Shown in pieces: positions 28,622 through 37,038 of a stretch of 64,000 nucleotides of DNA. The DNA lies in contig BLSF01000011.1 in NCBI GenBank assembly GCA_012862575.1, positions 62,001-126,000 of the forward strand, written 5' to 3'. Origin of the DNA: Parietichytrium sp. I65-24A. Lineage: Eukaryota; Sar; Bigyra; Thraustochytrida; Thraustochytriidae. How positions within the stretch are numbered: position 1 is the first letter of the stretch; every line of letters starts with the position of its first letter. The translations under genes and the position numbers were made by a program. The notes beneath the pieces are model-generated. The model saw only the letters and a list, made by a program, of their open reading frames with translations, made no database searches and had not been told where the DNA came from.

Positions 28622-29629
28622 ATGTTTGGGTTTGGGGGCTCTTCGAGCCAAGGAGGGAGCGGGAGCAACCAATACGGACAAAGCAACCTTTACGGTCAGC
28701 AGGGTCAGCAGGCGCAGAACACGTACGTACAACAGCCAATCCAAGCACAACCAGGGTTCCAAATTGTTCAACCCCAGAATGCCGGGCAAGTAAACTACGG
28801 GCAGAGCTATGGCCAGCAACTCTACGGACAAACCTCGCAAGGGTATGGGCAGTCTTCGCAAACTCAGCAGCCGCAGCAGCACGTGGTGATGGTTGTCGAT
28901 GCTCAGCCGCAAACGCAGTCCAACTTCCAAATTTCTGGAGGTGAAAAGCATGATCTCATTGCAGACATGGAAATTGGAGTGCGACACGCATTCTTGCGCA
29001 AGGTATTGGGGATCGTGACCGTGCAGCTCTTCGTCACCTTTGGAGCTGTCTTTGCATTCGCGTTTAGCGACCCATTCATCAAATTTGCACAACAGAACCG
29101 ATGGATCTATTACGCCTCCATTGCCGTCTATTTCATGGCTGTGATCACCATTTCTTGTTGCACTGACTTCGTGCGCAAATCCCCCAACGGCCTGATAGTT
29201 CTTGCATTGATGACTGTGGCAATGAGTTTCATGCTTGGTGTCGTGGCAGCCTATTCGGACCCCACCACCATAGTTTTTGCAGTATGTGGAACTGCTGTGA
29301 TTGTAGGGGCACTGACGCTGTTCAGTCTGCAGGTCAAATACGACTTTACCAAGTTCGGCCCTTATCTTCTCGTTCCGTTGGTTTGCCTCATGATCTTTGG
29401 CGTTGCGCTGATCTTTATTAAAGAGACTCCGGTAGTCAGACTTGTCTATGGAGTCCTTGGTATGTTGTTGTTCTCTATGTACCTCGTCGTGGATCTTCAG
29501 ATGGTGGTTGGGGGGAGCCACAAAAAGTACGAGTTTGAGGTCGATGACTACATTTTTGCGGCCGCAAATATTTACATCGACATTATTCAAATATTTTTGA
29601 ACTTGCTTATCGTGTTGGAGAACACCTAA
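28622..29629 (+). CDS. BI-1/TMBIM (Lifeguard-type) membrane protein
   Basis: A 335-residue member of the Bax-inhibitor-1 family, calcium-leak or stress-control proteins of ER and Golgi membranes. The N-terminal 95 residues are Gln/Gly/Tyr-rich and probably disordered, as in Lifeguard/GRINA proteins. From residue 120 seven hydrophobic segments follow, with family blocks VRHAFLRKVLGIVTVQL, YDFTKFGPYL and MYLVVDLQMVVGG. The latter carries Asp in the sensor region. The C-terminus ends LNLLIVLENT. The start is the ATG at MFGFGG. Function is inferred from the family. Confidence 0.92.
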   Translation: MFGFGGSSSQGGSGSNQYGQSNLYGQQGQQAQNTYVQQPIQAQPGFQIVQPQNAGQVNYGQSYGQQLYGQTSQGYGQSSQTQQPQQHVVMVVDAQPQTQSNFQISGGEKHDLIADMEIGVRHAFLRKVLGIVTVQLFVTFGAVFAFAFSDPFIKFAQQNRWIYYASIAVYFMAVITISCCTDFVRKSPNGLIVLALMTVAMSFMLGVVAAYSDPTTIVFAVCGTAVIVGALTLFSLQVKYDFTKFGPYLLVPLVCLMIFGVALIFIKETPVVRLVYGVLGMLLFSMYLVVDLQMVVGGSHKKYEFEVDDYIFAAANIYIDIIQIFLNLLIVLENT

Positions 29630-31586
29630 GCCGGAGCCAGAAACTCAATCTGGCGGTTTTGGGGTATCGCTAGTATCCGCGGAGGCGGATCTGGCACAGC
29701 TCCTCGCAGTGACAACTAATTACTACGTCTATTTCTTTTACCCATCTTTCTTTTTCATATCTTATTATTAACATTTTCGTGTGGGTGACGCTGGTCCTTG
29801 GTTCATGTCAGAAGCATTCTGCAAACAGGGCCCGAGATGGGGAGGATATGCATTTCGAGTTCAATGTTTGCCTGAAACATTAAACCTACAATGAGATGCG
29901 TTTGATTCATTCCACGTGCAAGCCTGATGGTGAAATCCATGGTTTGCCATTCCCTACGCCGATAGCGGATCCGTTTGCACGTTGATTCATGGCATGTTGA
30001 TTCTCAGAGGCCTCAGAAGCTCAAACTGGTGTTTCGTTCCTTTTTTGAAGACTGGTTCTGAAAATTCTCAGGTACCGGTACTGATTCAAAGCGTAAATCG
30101 CCCATGAGCCAGCATCTTGCAACTTGGTTCGCTCGTCTGATATTCGAAGCCTTATCAATTCTCCTAAGCGATCCCTAATCGGTCTAGTATGGAGTTCTAC
30201 ACGTCTGTTGAGCGAGAGCCAGCATGAGGGAGGGAAGGAGCGCATGCAAGCATGCACGATCCGCCACCATCCAGTCACTATCGTTAAGACTCTTGGAGTA
30301 GACTCGTCCGTTGCGGGATGTTGTGCGGTTTTTCTCCGATTCGCGAGTCGCGCGACTTCGTAACGTGCTTTCTCCGTGTGAGTTGTAACGCGCAAACGCA
30401 TGAAACTTTAAACTCGAGAACATGGCAACAAGCACACCTCTCCAAACGCGCTTTCGTTATTCGATCGAGTGTGTCCTATGTGTCCTTCCACAAAACTTCA
30501 GAGTTTCGCGCAGAGTCGATTTCTTGAAATAGTAGCTTCCTGAGCTAGTTTGTGTCTCCCCGTCCGTCGAGAATATTTTGCTGTTGCAAAAGACAATGGC
30601 CCGGGAGCTGACACTTCCTCAAATCTGGATCGGCCTCGAAATTCAATCGTTTTTCGTCGCTAAAATCATCTGAAATCCGAAATATTCGAAATTCGAAAAA
30701 GGAGATTCCACTGTTTAGTCATATTTAGTCCCGTTCTCTGCATTGTATAACGATCAGCTTAGTACTTACCAATGCGAGTCAGAGTTCGAGGAGCACATTT
30801 CGAACACTCTGCAACAGGTACTAGTAGTACTGAGTAACAGTAACAGTACAATAGGATTCTGTTCACTGTATGGCCCTGGGAGCCCGAGCTACCTCGACGG
30901 CAGTAGCTAACTAGCTCAAACGCTGCAAATTGGGGGTGCATCTATCTCCAAAGATTTATTGGTAGCACAGCATCCATAGTGAGCTAGAGAACGCTGCCTC
31001 ACGAACGGGGTCAAAAGTTTACAAATGTCTACAACGTTTCACAACCACAGGAGTCAAATCAGCGTCAGTGCAAATATTGCACATTAGGGCGCATTAAGCC
31101 GCCTCTTCCCACGAGATAGATCTGAACCTGGAAGCATACGTGGATGCTTGGACTACGCCTCTGCTATCGTTTCATATAAGACAGTGCGCTTTGGCTCTGC
31201 AGTCGCCATAGCCAGCCAGTAGGAGTACCAAAGAGATAGAATCGAGTTAGTGCACAACTGAAGTTCTAGGAGACGGATACCGCCCGCACTAGTGGTGCAC
31301 CATACTCGTGGGTAGGACTGGTAGGGCTAGAATATTGAGAGAAGGGAAGAAAAGAAAACGAGAAAGAAAACACACACACACTAAGGCTGGCTATCAATAT
31401 CTCAAGGTGGAGCGGTTTGGAGACTGCACTCTGGACTCCGAACTCTGAACTTGATGAGGGTGTAGACAAGATTGCCGCAGACAGCGCAGACCTCGAACTG
31501 TCTTTGAGTCGCGTGGTAGCCCGCCAGACTGAACGTCCGCCTGTGTGTTGAAGAGCGAGCAAACGAGCAAACGAGCAAACGAGAGA
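29630..31586. other. Intergenic region between BI-1 and EF-hand/RGS genes
   Basis: About 2 kb without a supported gene. GTAC/CTAG words cluster near 30810-30835. A purine-rich block lies near 31330-31380, and an 8-mer (AAACGAGC) is repeated three times at 31561-31584. Short frames here look non-coding. Confidence 0.55.
31561..31584. repeat. Triplicated 8-mer just before the EF-hand/RGS gene
   Basis: AAACGAGC is repeated three times (last copy ends in A), three bases before an ATG at 31587. By analogy with other leaders here it marks the likely 5' leader of the EF-hand/RGS gene. Confidence 0.8.
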
Positions 31587-31590
31587 ATGA

Positions 31591-32634
31591 CGAGCGTTCT
31601 GCGCCGCCTGGTCTGCAGACCAAACAGCGCCAAAACCTCGCGCCCGAAAGTGGGTGCAGCCAAGGAATCGAAAACACCTCTCCCTTGCGCCCGACTCCAA
31701 AGAGGTATTGGAGAAGCAGGTGAGCTGGCTTCATCAGGAGCACAAGAATCTTAGCAAAGCTGAAGAAGCGCAGGAGTTCGAACGGAAATTCATGAACATC
31801 ATTCATTTCAATGGAAGCGCGGACGCCGATGGGATGGTCAGCAAAGCCCAACTTCAAAAGGTGTTCGAGTCCATTGGCGTGTTCTTCGATCCTGAGCTCT
31901 TCGACAAAGTGTTTCAGCTCTTCGATGCCGACGGAGACGATAAGGTCAATCAAACAGAGTTCTCCGTGACAATGTGTTTTCTGATGTACCGCGGATCTGC
32001 ACACGACAAAACCGAGCTATGCTATCGACTCTTCGACACTAACCGAGACGGTGGCATCAGCCGCCGAGAGTTTAACGACATGATCGCCTCCATTTTAGGC
32101 AACAAACTTGAAAACGTGCTTCTTGTGGATCGTGGCCGCGAAGCATTTTCATCCTATCTCAAGTCCGAATACGCGGACGAGCTCTTGCGTTTTGTCGAAC
32201 AAGTGAGGTTTCTGGAAAGGGAAACCAGCGAAAGCCGTGTTCTTACACCCAAGGAAGCAACACAGATATTTGATACATACATTGAAGTGGACTCAGCGGA
32301 TCAAATAAACGTGTCCGACAAAGTTCGCGAGCGCTGTCGCACTGAGCTCCTCCAGCTTGTTGACGGAGGCGCAGACTCGATCCCTATTTCAATTTTTGAT
32401 GACGCTGCCGAAGAGGCTGTTGCTCTCATCGAGGCAGGACCACTTCCCCGTTTCAAGCAGAAAATTCGCAGCACATTCTCTTACTTTGCAGACCCGGCTT
32501 GGGACGAGTTTGAGCTCAGCGCTGATGACGGCCTTCCTCTGGAGCTCTTCCGAGCTTGGTCAGAGAAAACCCCAGGGCTCTTCAACTTCTTTGACGCTCT
32601 TCAGGACGTTCTGAAGCTCACCGCTCGTTCTTAA
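31591..32634 (+). CDS. EF-hand plus RGS-domain protein, 5' end unresolved
   Basis: Calcium-binding and G-protein regulator-like protein. Two canonical EF-hand loops are visible: DADGDDKVNQTE and DTNRDGGISRRE, with a degenerate one before them. After about 40 residues comes an RGS-like domain: LENVLLVDRGREAFSSYL, then FVEQVRFLERE, IFDTYIEVDSADQINVS, and FDDAAEEAVALIEAGPLPRF. RGS domains speed GTP hydrolysis by G-alpha; joining to EF-hands suggests calcium-gated control, which is inference. The frame is open from 31591 with no ATG before 31792, yet coding character clearly precedes 31792. An ATG at 31587 directly after the leader repeat is in another frame. So either a short upstream exon exists or one base is missing around 31660-31690. 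Confidence 0.8.
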   Translation, partial: RAFCAAWSADQTAPKPRARKWVQPRNRKHLSLAPDSKEVLEKQVSWLHQEHKNLSKAEEAQEFERKFMNIIHFNGSADADGMVSKAQLQKVFESIGVFFDPELFDKVFQLFDADGDDKVNQTEFSVTMCFLMYRGSAHDKTELCYRLFDTNRDGGISRREFNDMIASILGNKLENVLLVDRGREAFSSYLKSEYADELLRFVEQVRFLERETSESRVLTPKEATQIFDTYIEVDSADQINVSDKVRERCRTELLQLVDGGADSIPISIFDDAAEEAVALIEAGPLPRFKQKIRSTFSYFADPAWDEFELSADDGLPLELFRAWSEKTPGLFNFFDALQDVLKLTARS

Positions 32635-32955
32635 GCGTAGCTCTCGTTGTTTTGTCGTACACTTTTCGAGGCAGGCCAGCTGCCTGGACCAGAAGTTATC
32701 ATTGTTCCGGTCAAATTTTGATTAATTTTTTACTGATTCTGCTGAAATCGTCAAAAAAAAAAAAGCACCAAAGATTTCACCCGTATACTTTCAAATTGGA
32801 ACTCCAGACCGACGCTACGAGAAACACGACCTTTTTTTTTGCGCAAGGTGACATGTACAAAGGGAAAGCCACGAAGGCTTCACGTTCGCCCTCCACCTTC
32901 TCGACGCAGAGAATTCTAAAGGCAACAACAGCTGTTCAAAAGCTACTTTTTCTTT
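32635..32955. other. Region between convergent EF-hand/RGS and WW genes
   Basis: Two 3' UTRs with a poly-A run (32753-32764) and a poly-T run near 32830. No gene. Confidence 0.6.
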
Positions 32956-34263
32956 TTAAAGTGCGTGTTTTGGCAAGCACAAGCCTCCGCTGACGGAAAT
33001 AAATCCACATTTCGGCGGATCCCATTGCCATGTCTGTCCATCTGTAAAAAGGTAATAAAACTTGGACTTCACGTTTGTAGAAACCTGTAGCCAGTTCTGA
33101 GGAAGGTCCTGCTCCGTCAACAGGTCCTCAGGCCTTGCTGTGCGAAGCTCCTCCCATTCTGCCAGATATTCGGGTCTTGGATCCTGGTTAGGCTTTCGGC
33201 GCGATATCTTGCTCCTTGCGTCAGGCTGGGAAAGCTTGCCAAGCGCGAGACGGGGTACAGCACGTTGCTTGGTGGCGGCGGCGTGGCCTCCTCTGCTTGA
33301 TTGTTGCCCACCATATCCATACAAGAATGAGTGCAAATCCTCCATAATCTGTTGAAACATGACTGGGTGGAGGGAACGGTTGCAATTTTCAAAAAAAGCG
33401 AGAAGCTCGACTCGGGAGGAAAGATCGGTCTCTGTTGTGCGGAGAGCCTCCGAAACGCCGAATTTGAGAAACGCCGCCGCCATATGAACAACCCCTTGGA
33501 CACCAAAGAGGAAAACAATATCCAAGCATTGAAGTACCATCTTCCGAGATGAGCCGGTCAACACGCACATTGATTCGCTATACGCTCTCAAGATATCGTC
33601 AACCTCGGAGTCAGCTCCAGCAAGCAAGTCGATGGCTTCGGGGTAAGTCTTCTCAAACTTGTCAGCCACGATCACGACCTCCTCTTGCAATTTAGGCCAG
33701 ATTCGCTCCATTATCCCTGCAAGGTAACCGAAGGTGCTAATCTCACTGCCGCCTACTGCATCCAAAATTACCGCAGCGATGACGGTGAGCCTGGAGAGCT
33801 GCGATGAGCTGATTGCAGAGCTGTCTGGAGTTGCGAACAAGCCTACCAGCGCACTCAGCACGCGAAGCACCTGCTTCTTTTTTCTTTTGGACTTCCCAGA
33901 CAATGTATGGTGGCTTTCAAACTCCTGTAGGGCTTCGACAATAATTTCACGCTGCCAAGCTTTGATGTCGGTTTCGCTCAGCGCGTCAAACCTGAGAAGA
34001 ACGTCACCGCTTGGCATCCCCCATGAGAACAGCTCGCTCCACAGCGCAGCTCGGCTTGGGCCCAGAGTTGTGTTTGACAGCTTTCGCACCGCCCCAATGA
34101 CATCACCATTTGATTTGAAGGATTCAAGTTCCTTCGACAAGGCCGAGTTGGGATCACGCTCGCTGGCGTGCCCTGGCTTCCTCCTGTCGCCGTCTCCCAA
34201 GACGGATTCGCCAAAGTCCGGTCCCTTGCCCCTGCGCCTAGCGCGCTCCAACGCCATCATCAT
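32956..34263 (-). CDS. Helical protein with C-terminal WW domain
   Basis: A 435-residue protein that I do not recognise as a whole. Residues about 387-416 form a WW domain (LPQNWLQVSTN, then FYYLFTDGQTWQWDPP), a Pro-rich peptide binder. The second aromatic is present and the final Pro pair is intact. The middle (about 60-310) is predicted helical, with a Lys-rich patch SGKSKRKKKQ and hydrophobic helices. The N-terminus (MMMALERARRRGKG) is basic. WW modules at C-termini are common in splicing and polyadenylation factors; no such role is shown here. Start MMM is the only in-frame ATG run. Confidence 0.75.
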   Translation of the reverse strand: MMMALERARRRGKGPDFGESVLGDGDRRKPGHASERDPNSALSKELESFKSNGDVIGAVRKLSNTTLGPSRAALWSELFSWGMPSGDVLLRFDALSETDIKAWQREIIVEALQEFESHHTLSGKSKRKKKQVLRVLSALVGLFATPDSSAISSSQLSRLTVIAAVILDAVGGSEISTFGYLAGIMERIWPKLQEEVVIVADKFEKTYPEAIDLLAGADSEVDDILRAYSESMCVLTGSSRKMVLQCLDIVFLFGVQGVVHMAAAFLKFGVSEALRTTETDLSSRVELLAFFENCNRSLHPVMFQQIMEDLHSFLYGYGGQQSSRGGHAAATKQRAVPRLALGKLSQPDARSKISRRKPNQDPRPEYLAEWEELRTARPEDLLTEQDLPQNWLQVSTNVKSKFYYLFTDGQTWQWDPPKCGFISVSGGLCLPKHAL

Positions 34264-34792
34264 CTTTCCTCGACACTCTTTTGACCAGCAAGAATATGCG
34301 ACGGACGCAAGTGTGGCATGAAAACGAAAACCAGGCGCTTCTTGAGCGCGTGCTTGGCTCTGTCAGGATACGCGCGTGCTTTGTTCTCCTTTACGCTTTC
34401 CTTTCAAACTGGGTGATGCTGTAGTAGTAGCTGTGGCTTCGGTACTCGCACTCGCACTCGCACTCTGCGGAAAACACGGAAAAGGATGAGAAGGATGAAA
34501 AGGTGGAAAAGGAAGAATTGGTTCACACCCGAGTAGAGTAGCACTATGGTCTCAAGATACTTGTACTGAACATTTACTATTCACAATAGGGTTTGATTTT
34601 AGAAAAAGTAATGAAACGGATTTGGAACAACAGAAGATTCACCTGAACTGGGCACAAGTAGCAGTACTCGAGTCTATGTAGACCAGTTTTTGGTATCAAT
34701 ATACTTGTGCGAACACACGCGAACACAAAACACAGAGCAGTTTCTCACCGTCAATCCTTTTCTTCTGGTCTGTCCGAGACAGGTCCGCGACC
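34264..34792. other. Region between WW and MIT-like genes
   Basis: Contains the WW leader repeat (34445-34464), AT-rich DNA and GTAC words. No gene seen. Confidence 0.55.
34445..34464. repeat. CTCGCA hexamer array in the WW gene leader
   Basis: Three direct copies of CTCGCA plus a partial copy, about 180 bases upstream of the WW ATG. Confidence 0.75.
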
Positions 34793-35653
34793 CTAGTCGT
34801 CTCGACCAGCTTCTCTTGCAGTTTTCCCCTGAACTCGAACGTAGTCCCTTGCCTGTCGTATGATTGCTGCTACTTGGTCCTCATCGCCAGAGCCGCCTGC
34901 CGAACCAAAGGCGTCAGATTCATCAAGCTGCTCTAAAAGTGTCCCGTACTCGCCGTCCCCAGTTTGTCCGTCAAGCTTTTGCAGGAGGGCCCGCACCTGC
35001 GGCGTCATCGCCGTTTTCTCGTCCCAGTCCTCACCATCGCCCAGGTCCTCGCCACTCTCCCTCATCTCCTTCGCAGCTTGCTCGAGGAACATGCGCAGCT
35101 CCACGTCCTCCGCAAGTTCCTCCGCCTGGCTCTCCTTGCGCCTCTCCTCTTCGAACTGCGATGGCCCCAGCTTTTCCAGCCGTTGCTGAAGCTCCTCTTC
35201 GGTCGCGCGACCCGTGCTGCCGCGCAGAGCGTCGAGCCGCGCGCGCAAGGAGCCCAGTCCGCTCGGCCTCTTCTTCCCCTCCGCCCCTTCGTTCCCGGCC
35301 TTGAGTGCTCGAAGCCGCTGCTGTAAAGCAGCTTGCGGGTCCTGCGGGTCCTTCGGGTCCTGCGGGTCCTGGTCCTTGGCGCCAGGCAGGCTGTTGGCGG
35401 CGGAACCGGACTGCTTCTCTGCGCCGGCCTTGCGGAGCGCTGTGCGTGCGAGGCGCTTGAAGCGGTCGCTCTGCTGCGCGAGGAAGGCCTTGGACTTGGG
35501 GTCAGAAGTGCCGCGCAGGGCTTTGGCCAGGTCGGCGCTGCTGGAGGAATACAGCTCAGCGGCCTGCGAGAACTCGCGGCGGTCGAACGCCCGGTCCGCC
35601 TCTGAGGCACTCGCTATGCCGCGGTCCACCAGCTGCGACACGCTCAGCGACAT
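34793..35653 (-). CDS. MIT-like helical protein with RLxxL repeats
   Basis: A 286-residue, highly charged protein. The N-terminal 60 residues (ASEADRAFDRREFSQAAELYSSS, then LARTALRKA) look like an MIT helical bundle, used by ESCRT-III and VPS4 partners. Next is an Asp-Pro-rich low-complexity stretch from a short DNA repeat (DPQ/DPK, 35330-35372). Then come three similar segments of the form LxxRLxxL(R/K)(G/A), as in ANCHR-like abscission-checkpoint proteins; there is no FYVE finger. The tail is acidic. An ESCRT-linked role is inference. The start is the ATG at MSLSVS; a run of TGTGTG codons upstream is leader. The frame shadows in this GC-rich gene are long and were ignored. Confidence 0.68.
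   Translation of the reverse strand: MSLSVSQLVDRGIASASEADRAFDRREFSQAAELYSSSSADLAKALRGTSDPKSKAFLAQQSDRFKRLARTALRKAGAEKQSGSAANSLPGAKDQDPQDPKDPQDPQAALQQRLRALKAGNEGAEGKKRPSGLGSLRARLDALRGSTGRATEEELQQRLEKLGPSQFEEERRKESQAEELAEDVELRMFLEQAAKEMRESGEDLGDGEDWDEKTAMTPQVRALLQKLDGQTGDGEYGTLLEQLDESDAFGSAGGSGDEDQVAAIIRQARDYVRVQGKTAREAGRDD
35330..35372 (-). repeat. Coding 9-mer repeat (Asp-Pro-Gln/Lys)
   Basis: CTGCGGGTC-type 9-base units, four copies, encode the DPQ-DPK-DPQ-DPQ run in the MIT-like protein. Confidence 0.75.
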
Positions 35654-36374
35654 GGCGCAACACACACACACACACTCTCCTCCTCCTCCTCCCTTCCTGT
35701 TCTGCACCTCTAGGATAGCTACTAGCTAACTACTATACAACTAGACCTAGAAATGGAACTCTTTTTTTCTTTTTTCTCCTGGTGTTGTTGTTGTCCTGAG
35801 TGTTCAGTTCAGGTGTCCCCGCTGCAGTGCTAAGCGTATGGCTAACCAGCTAGTAGGCCATGTGTCATAGTCCTGCTATAGTCGTACCCTTTATATAAGT
35901 GTAACATGGGATGACACAGGAGCGGTCACATCACATCACTGACAGTACCAGTGGTACACCAGTGGTACTGACAGGGCTTTAGAGGAACGCAATTAGTACT
36001 AGGATATTCCTCTTTGGTTGATCCATGTTGATCCAGTGTTGATCCTGACTATCCTGACAAGGTCGTTGAATGTGGGTTTTGCCGATGCGTTGTCTGTGCC
36101 GCAGTGACGGGCAGTTCGAAAGAGCACTTTGCTAAGAAAAGGCACCAAAAGAGACTCGAACGCTAACGCTCCTCGCGCCATGGTTACGGCGGTCGGCGAC
36201 CTGTGTCGCGCAAATGCGGCTCGGCTTTCGCCTGTGAATCACCGGTTTTTTCGGATCGAGCTCCTCCCTCACCGGCACTAGAGTTGACCCTGGCTCTTGC
36301 TACTGAGTACCAGTACTGACAGAGAGTATGAGTATTATCACCACGTCGGGCTCAGCTCAGTGGCACTGAGAAAT

Positions 36375-36401
36375 AGAGTGAACAGAGTGAACAGTGTGAA
36401 C
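36375..36401. repeat. Triplicated 9-mer in the glutaredoxin leader
   Basis: AGAGTGAAC is repeated three times (last copy AGTGTGAAC), about 120 bases before the ATG. Confidence 0.8.
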
Positions 36402-36423
36402 AGAGTGGTAGAATCAATCCATC

Positions 36424-36453
36424 GTTGCAGTGCGTTGCAGTGCGTTGCACTGC
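36424..36453. repeat. Triplicated 10-mer in the glutaredoxin leader
   Basis: GTTGCAGTGC is repeated three times (last copy GTTGCACTGC), about 70 bases before the ATG. It is a second leader triple in the same gene. Confidence 0.8.
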
Positions 36454-36521
36454 AGACCTTGGCAAAACCCAAAACGGACGCGACACGGAACAGCGAGAAA
36501 GGAAGCAAACGCAAAGGCAAA

Positions 36522-36890
36522 ATGTCTCAGCCGATGAAGCTCTTCGTGAAGGCAGGATGCCCGTTCTGCATGAAAACCGTCATGTTCATTGGCGAGATTG
36601 GTATGCTCAAGGATGTGGATCTCAACTATGACACTCAAGAGAACAGAGACCTGCTGCAAGAGAAGATTGGCAAGCAGACCTTCCCGGTGTTGCAGCACGG
36701 CGAGGAATTTATGCCAGAAAGCGGGGACATCATCAAAAAATTTGCAGAGATCAGCGGCGTTTCCGAGGAGAGCTGCCTGGCGTACCAGTACTACAAAGAT
36801 AACTTCATGCCCGGCTACCTCAATCTTGTGAAGTTTGTCAGTCCAGACGCACAAGCCATCATCAAAGGCGAGAAGAAGCGCGAGGACTGA
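36522..36890 (+). CDS. Glutaredoxin-like protein
   Basis: A small (122-residue) thioredoxin-fold oxidoreductase. The N-terminus reads MKLFVKAGCPFCMK, with the redox site CPFC. The cis-Pro segment is KQTFPVLQ, followed by a helix IIKKFAEISG. Length and layout fit a monothiol/dithiol glutaredoxin or the N-terminal domain of a glutathione transferase. The tail (about 85-122) is an extra helix rather than a full transferase domain. Likely role is glutathione-linked disulfide reduction in the cytosol; no targeting peptide is visible after the chosen ATG. The frame is open upstream but is made of leader repeats. Confidence 0.85.
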   Translation: MSQPMKLFVKAGCPFCMKTVMFIGEIGMLKDVDLNYDTQENRDLLQEKIGKQTFPVLQHGEEFMPESGDIIKKFAEISGVSEESCLAYQYYKDNFMPGYLNLVKFVSPDAQAIIKGEKKRED

Positions 36891-37038
36891 ACCGCGAGAG
36901 TATGATAGGCTCTCATCGTGTAACAGACAAGTCTAGCGCTCTCACTCTGTTTGTACTACAGAATTTGAAAGGAAAGAAGACAAAGTTTTCTCTTTAGCTT
37001 TCCTCGAACTAGTTTATCTCTATACAGACAACGTCAGA

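Larger units (their letters stand above)
35654..36521. other. Divergent promoter region, MIT-like and glutaredoxin genes
   Basis: Contains CA and CTC repeats in the MIT leader (35660-35692), GTACCAGTGGTACACC-type palindromes near 35945-35972, a TACTGAGTACCAGTACTGA word near 36301-36318, and two triplicated repeats at 36375-36401 and 36424-36453. No gene otherwise. Confidence 0.6.

Noticed and set aside
28388-29590. 400-codon minus-strand frame
   Set aside because: Exact antisense of the BI-1 gene; the sense frame has clear family motifs.
30021-30401. 126-codon minus-strand frame
   Set aside because: Random composition and no motif.
31402-32004. 200-codon minus-strand frame
   Set aside because: Antisense to the EF-hand codons.
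36120-36200. Possible tRNA (ACTCGAACGC resembles a T-loop complement)
   Set aside because: The stem on either side does not pair and no acceptor or anticodon arm could be drawn.
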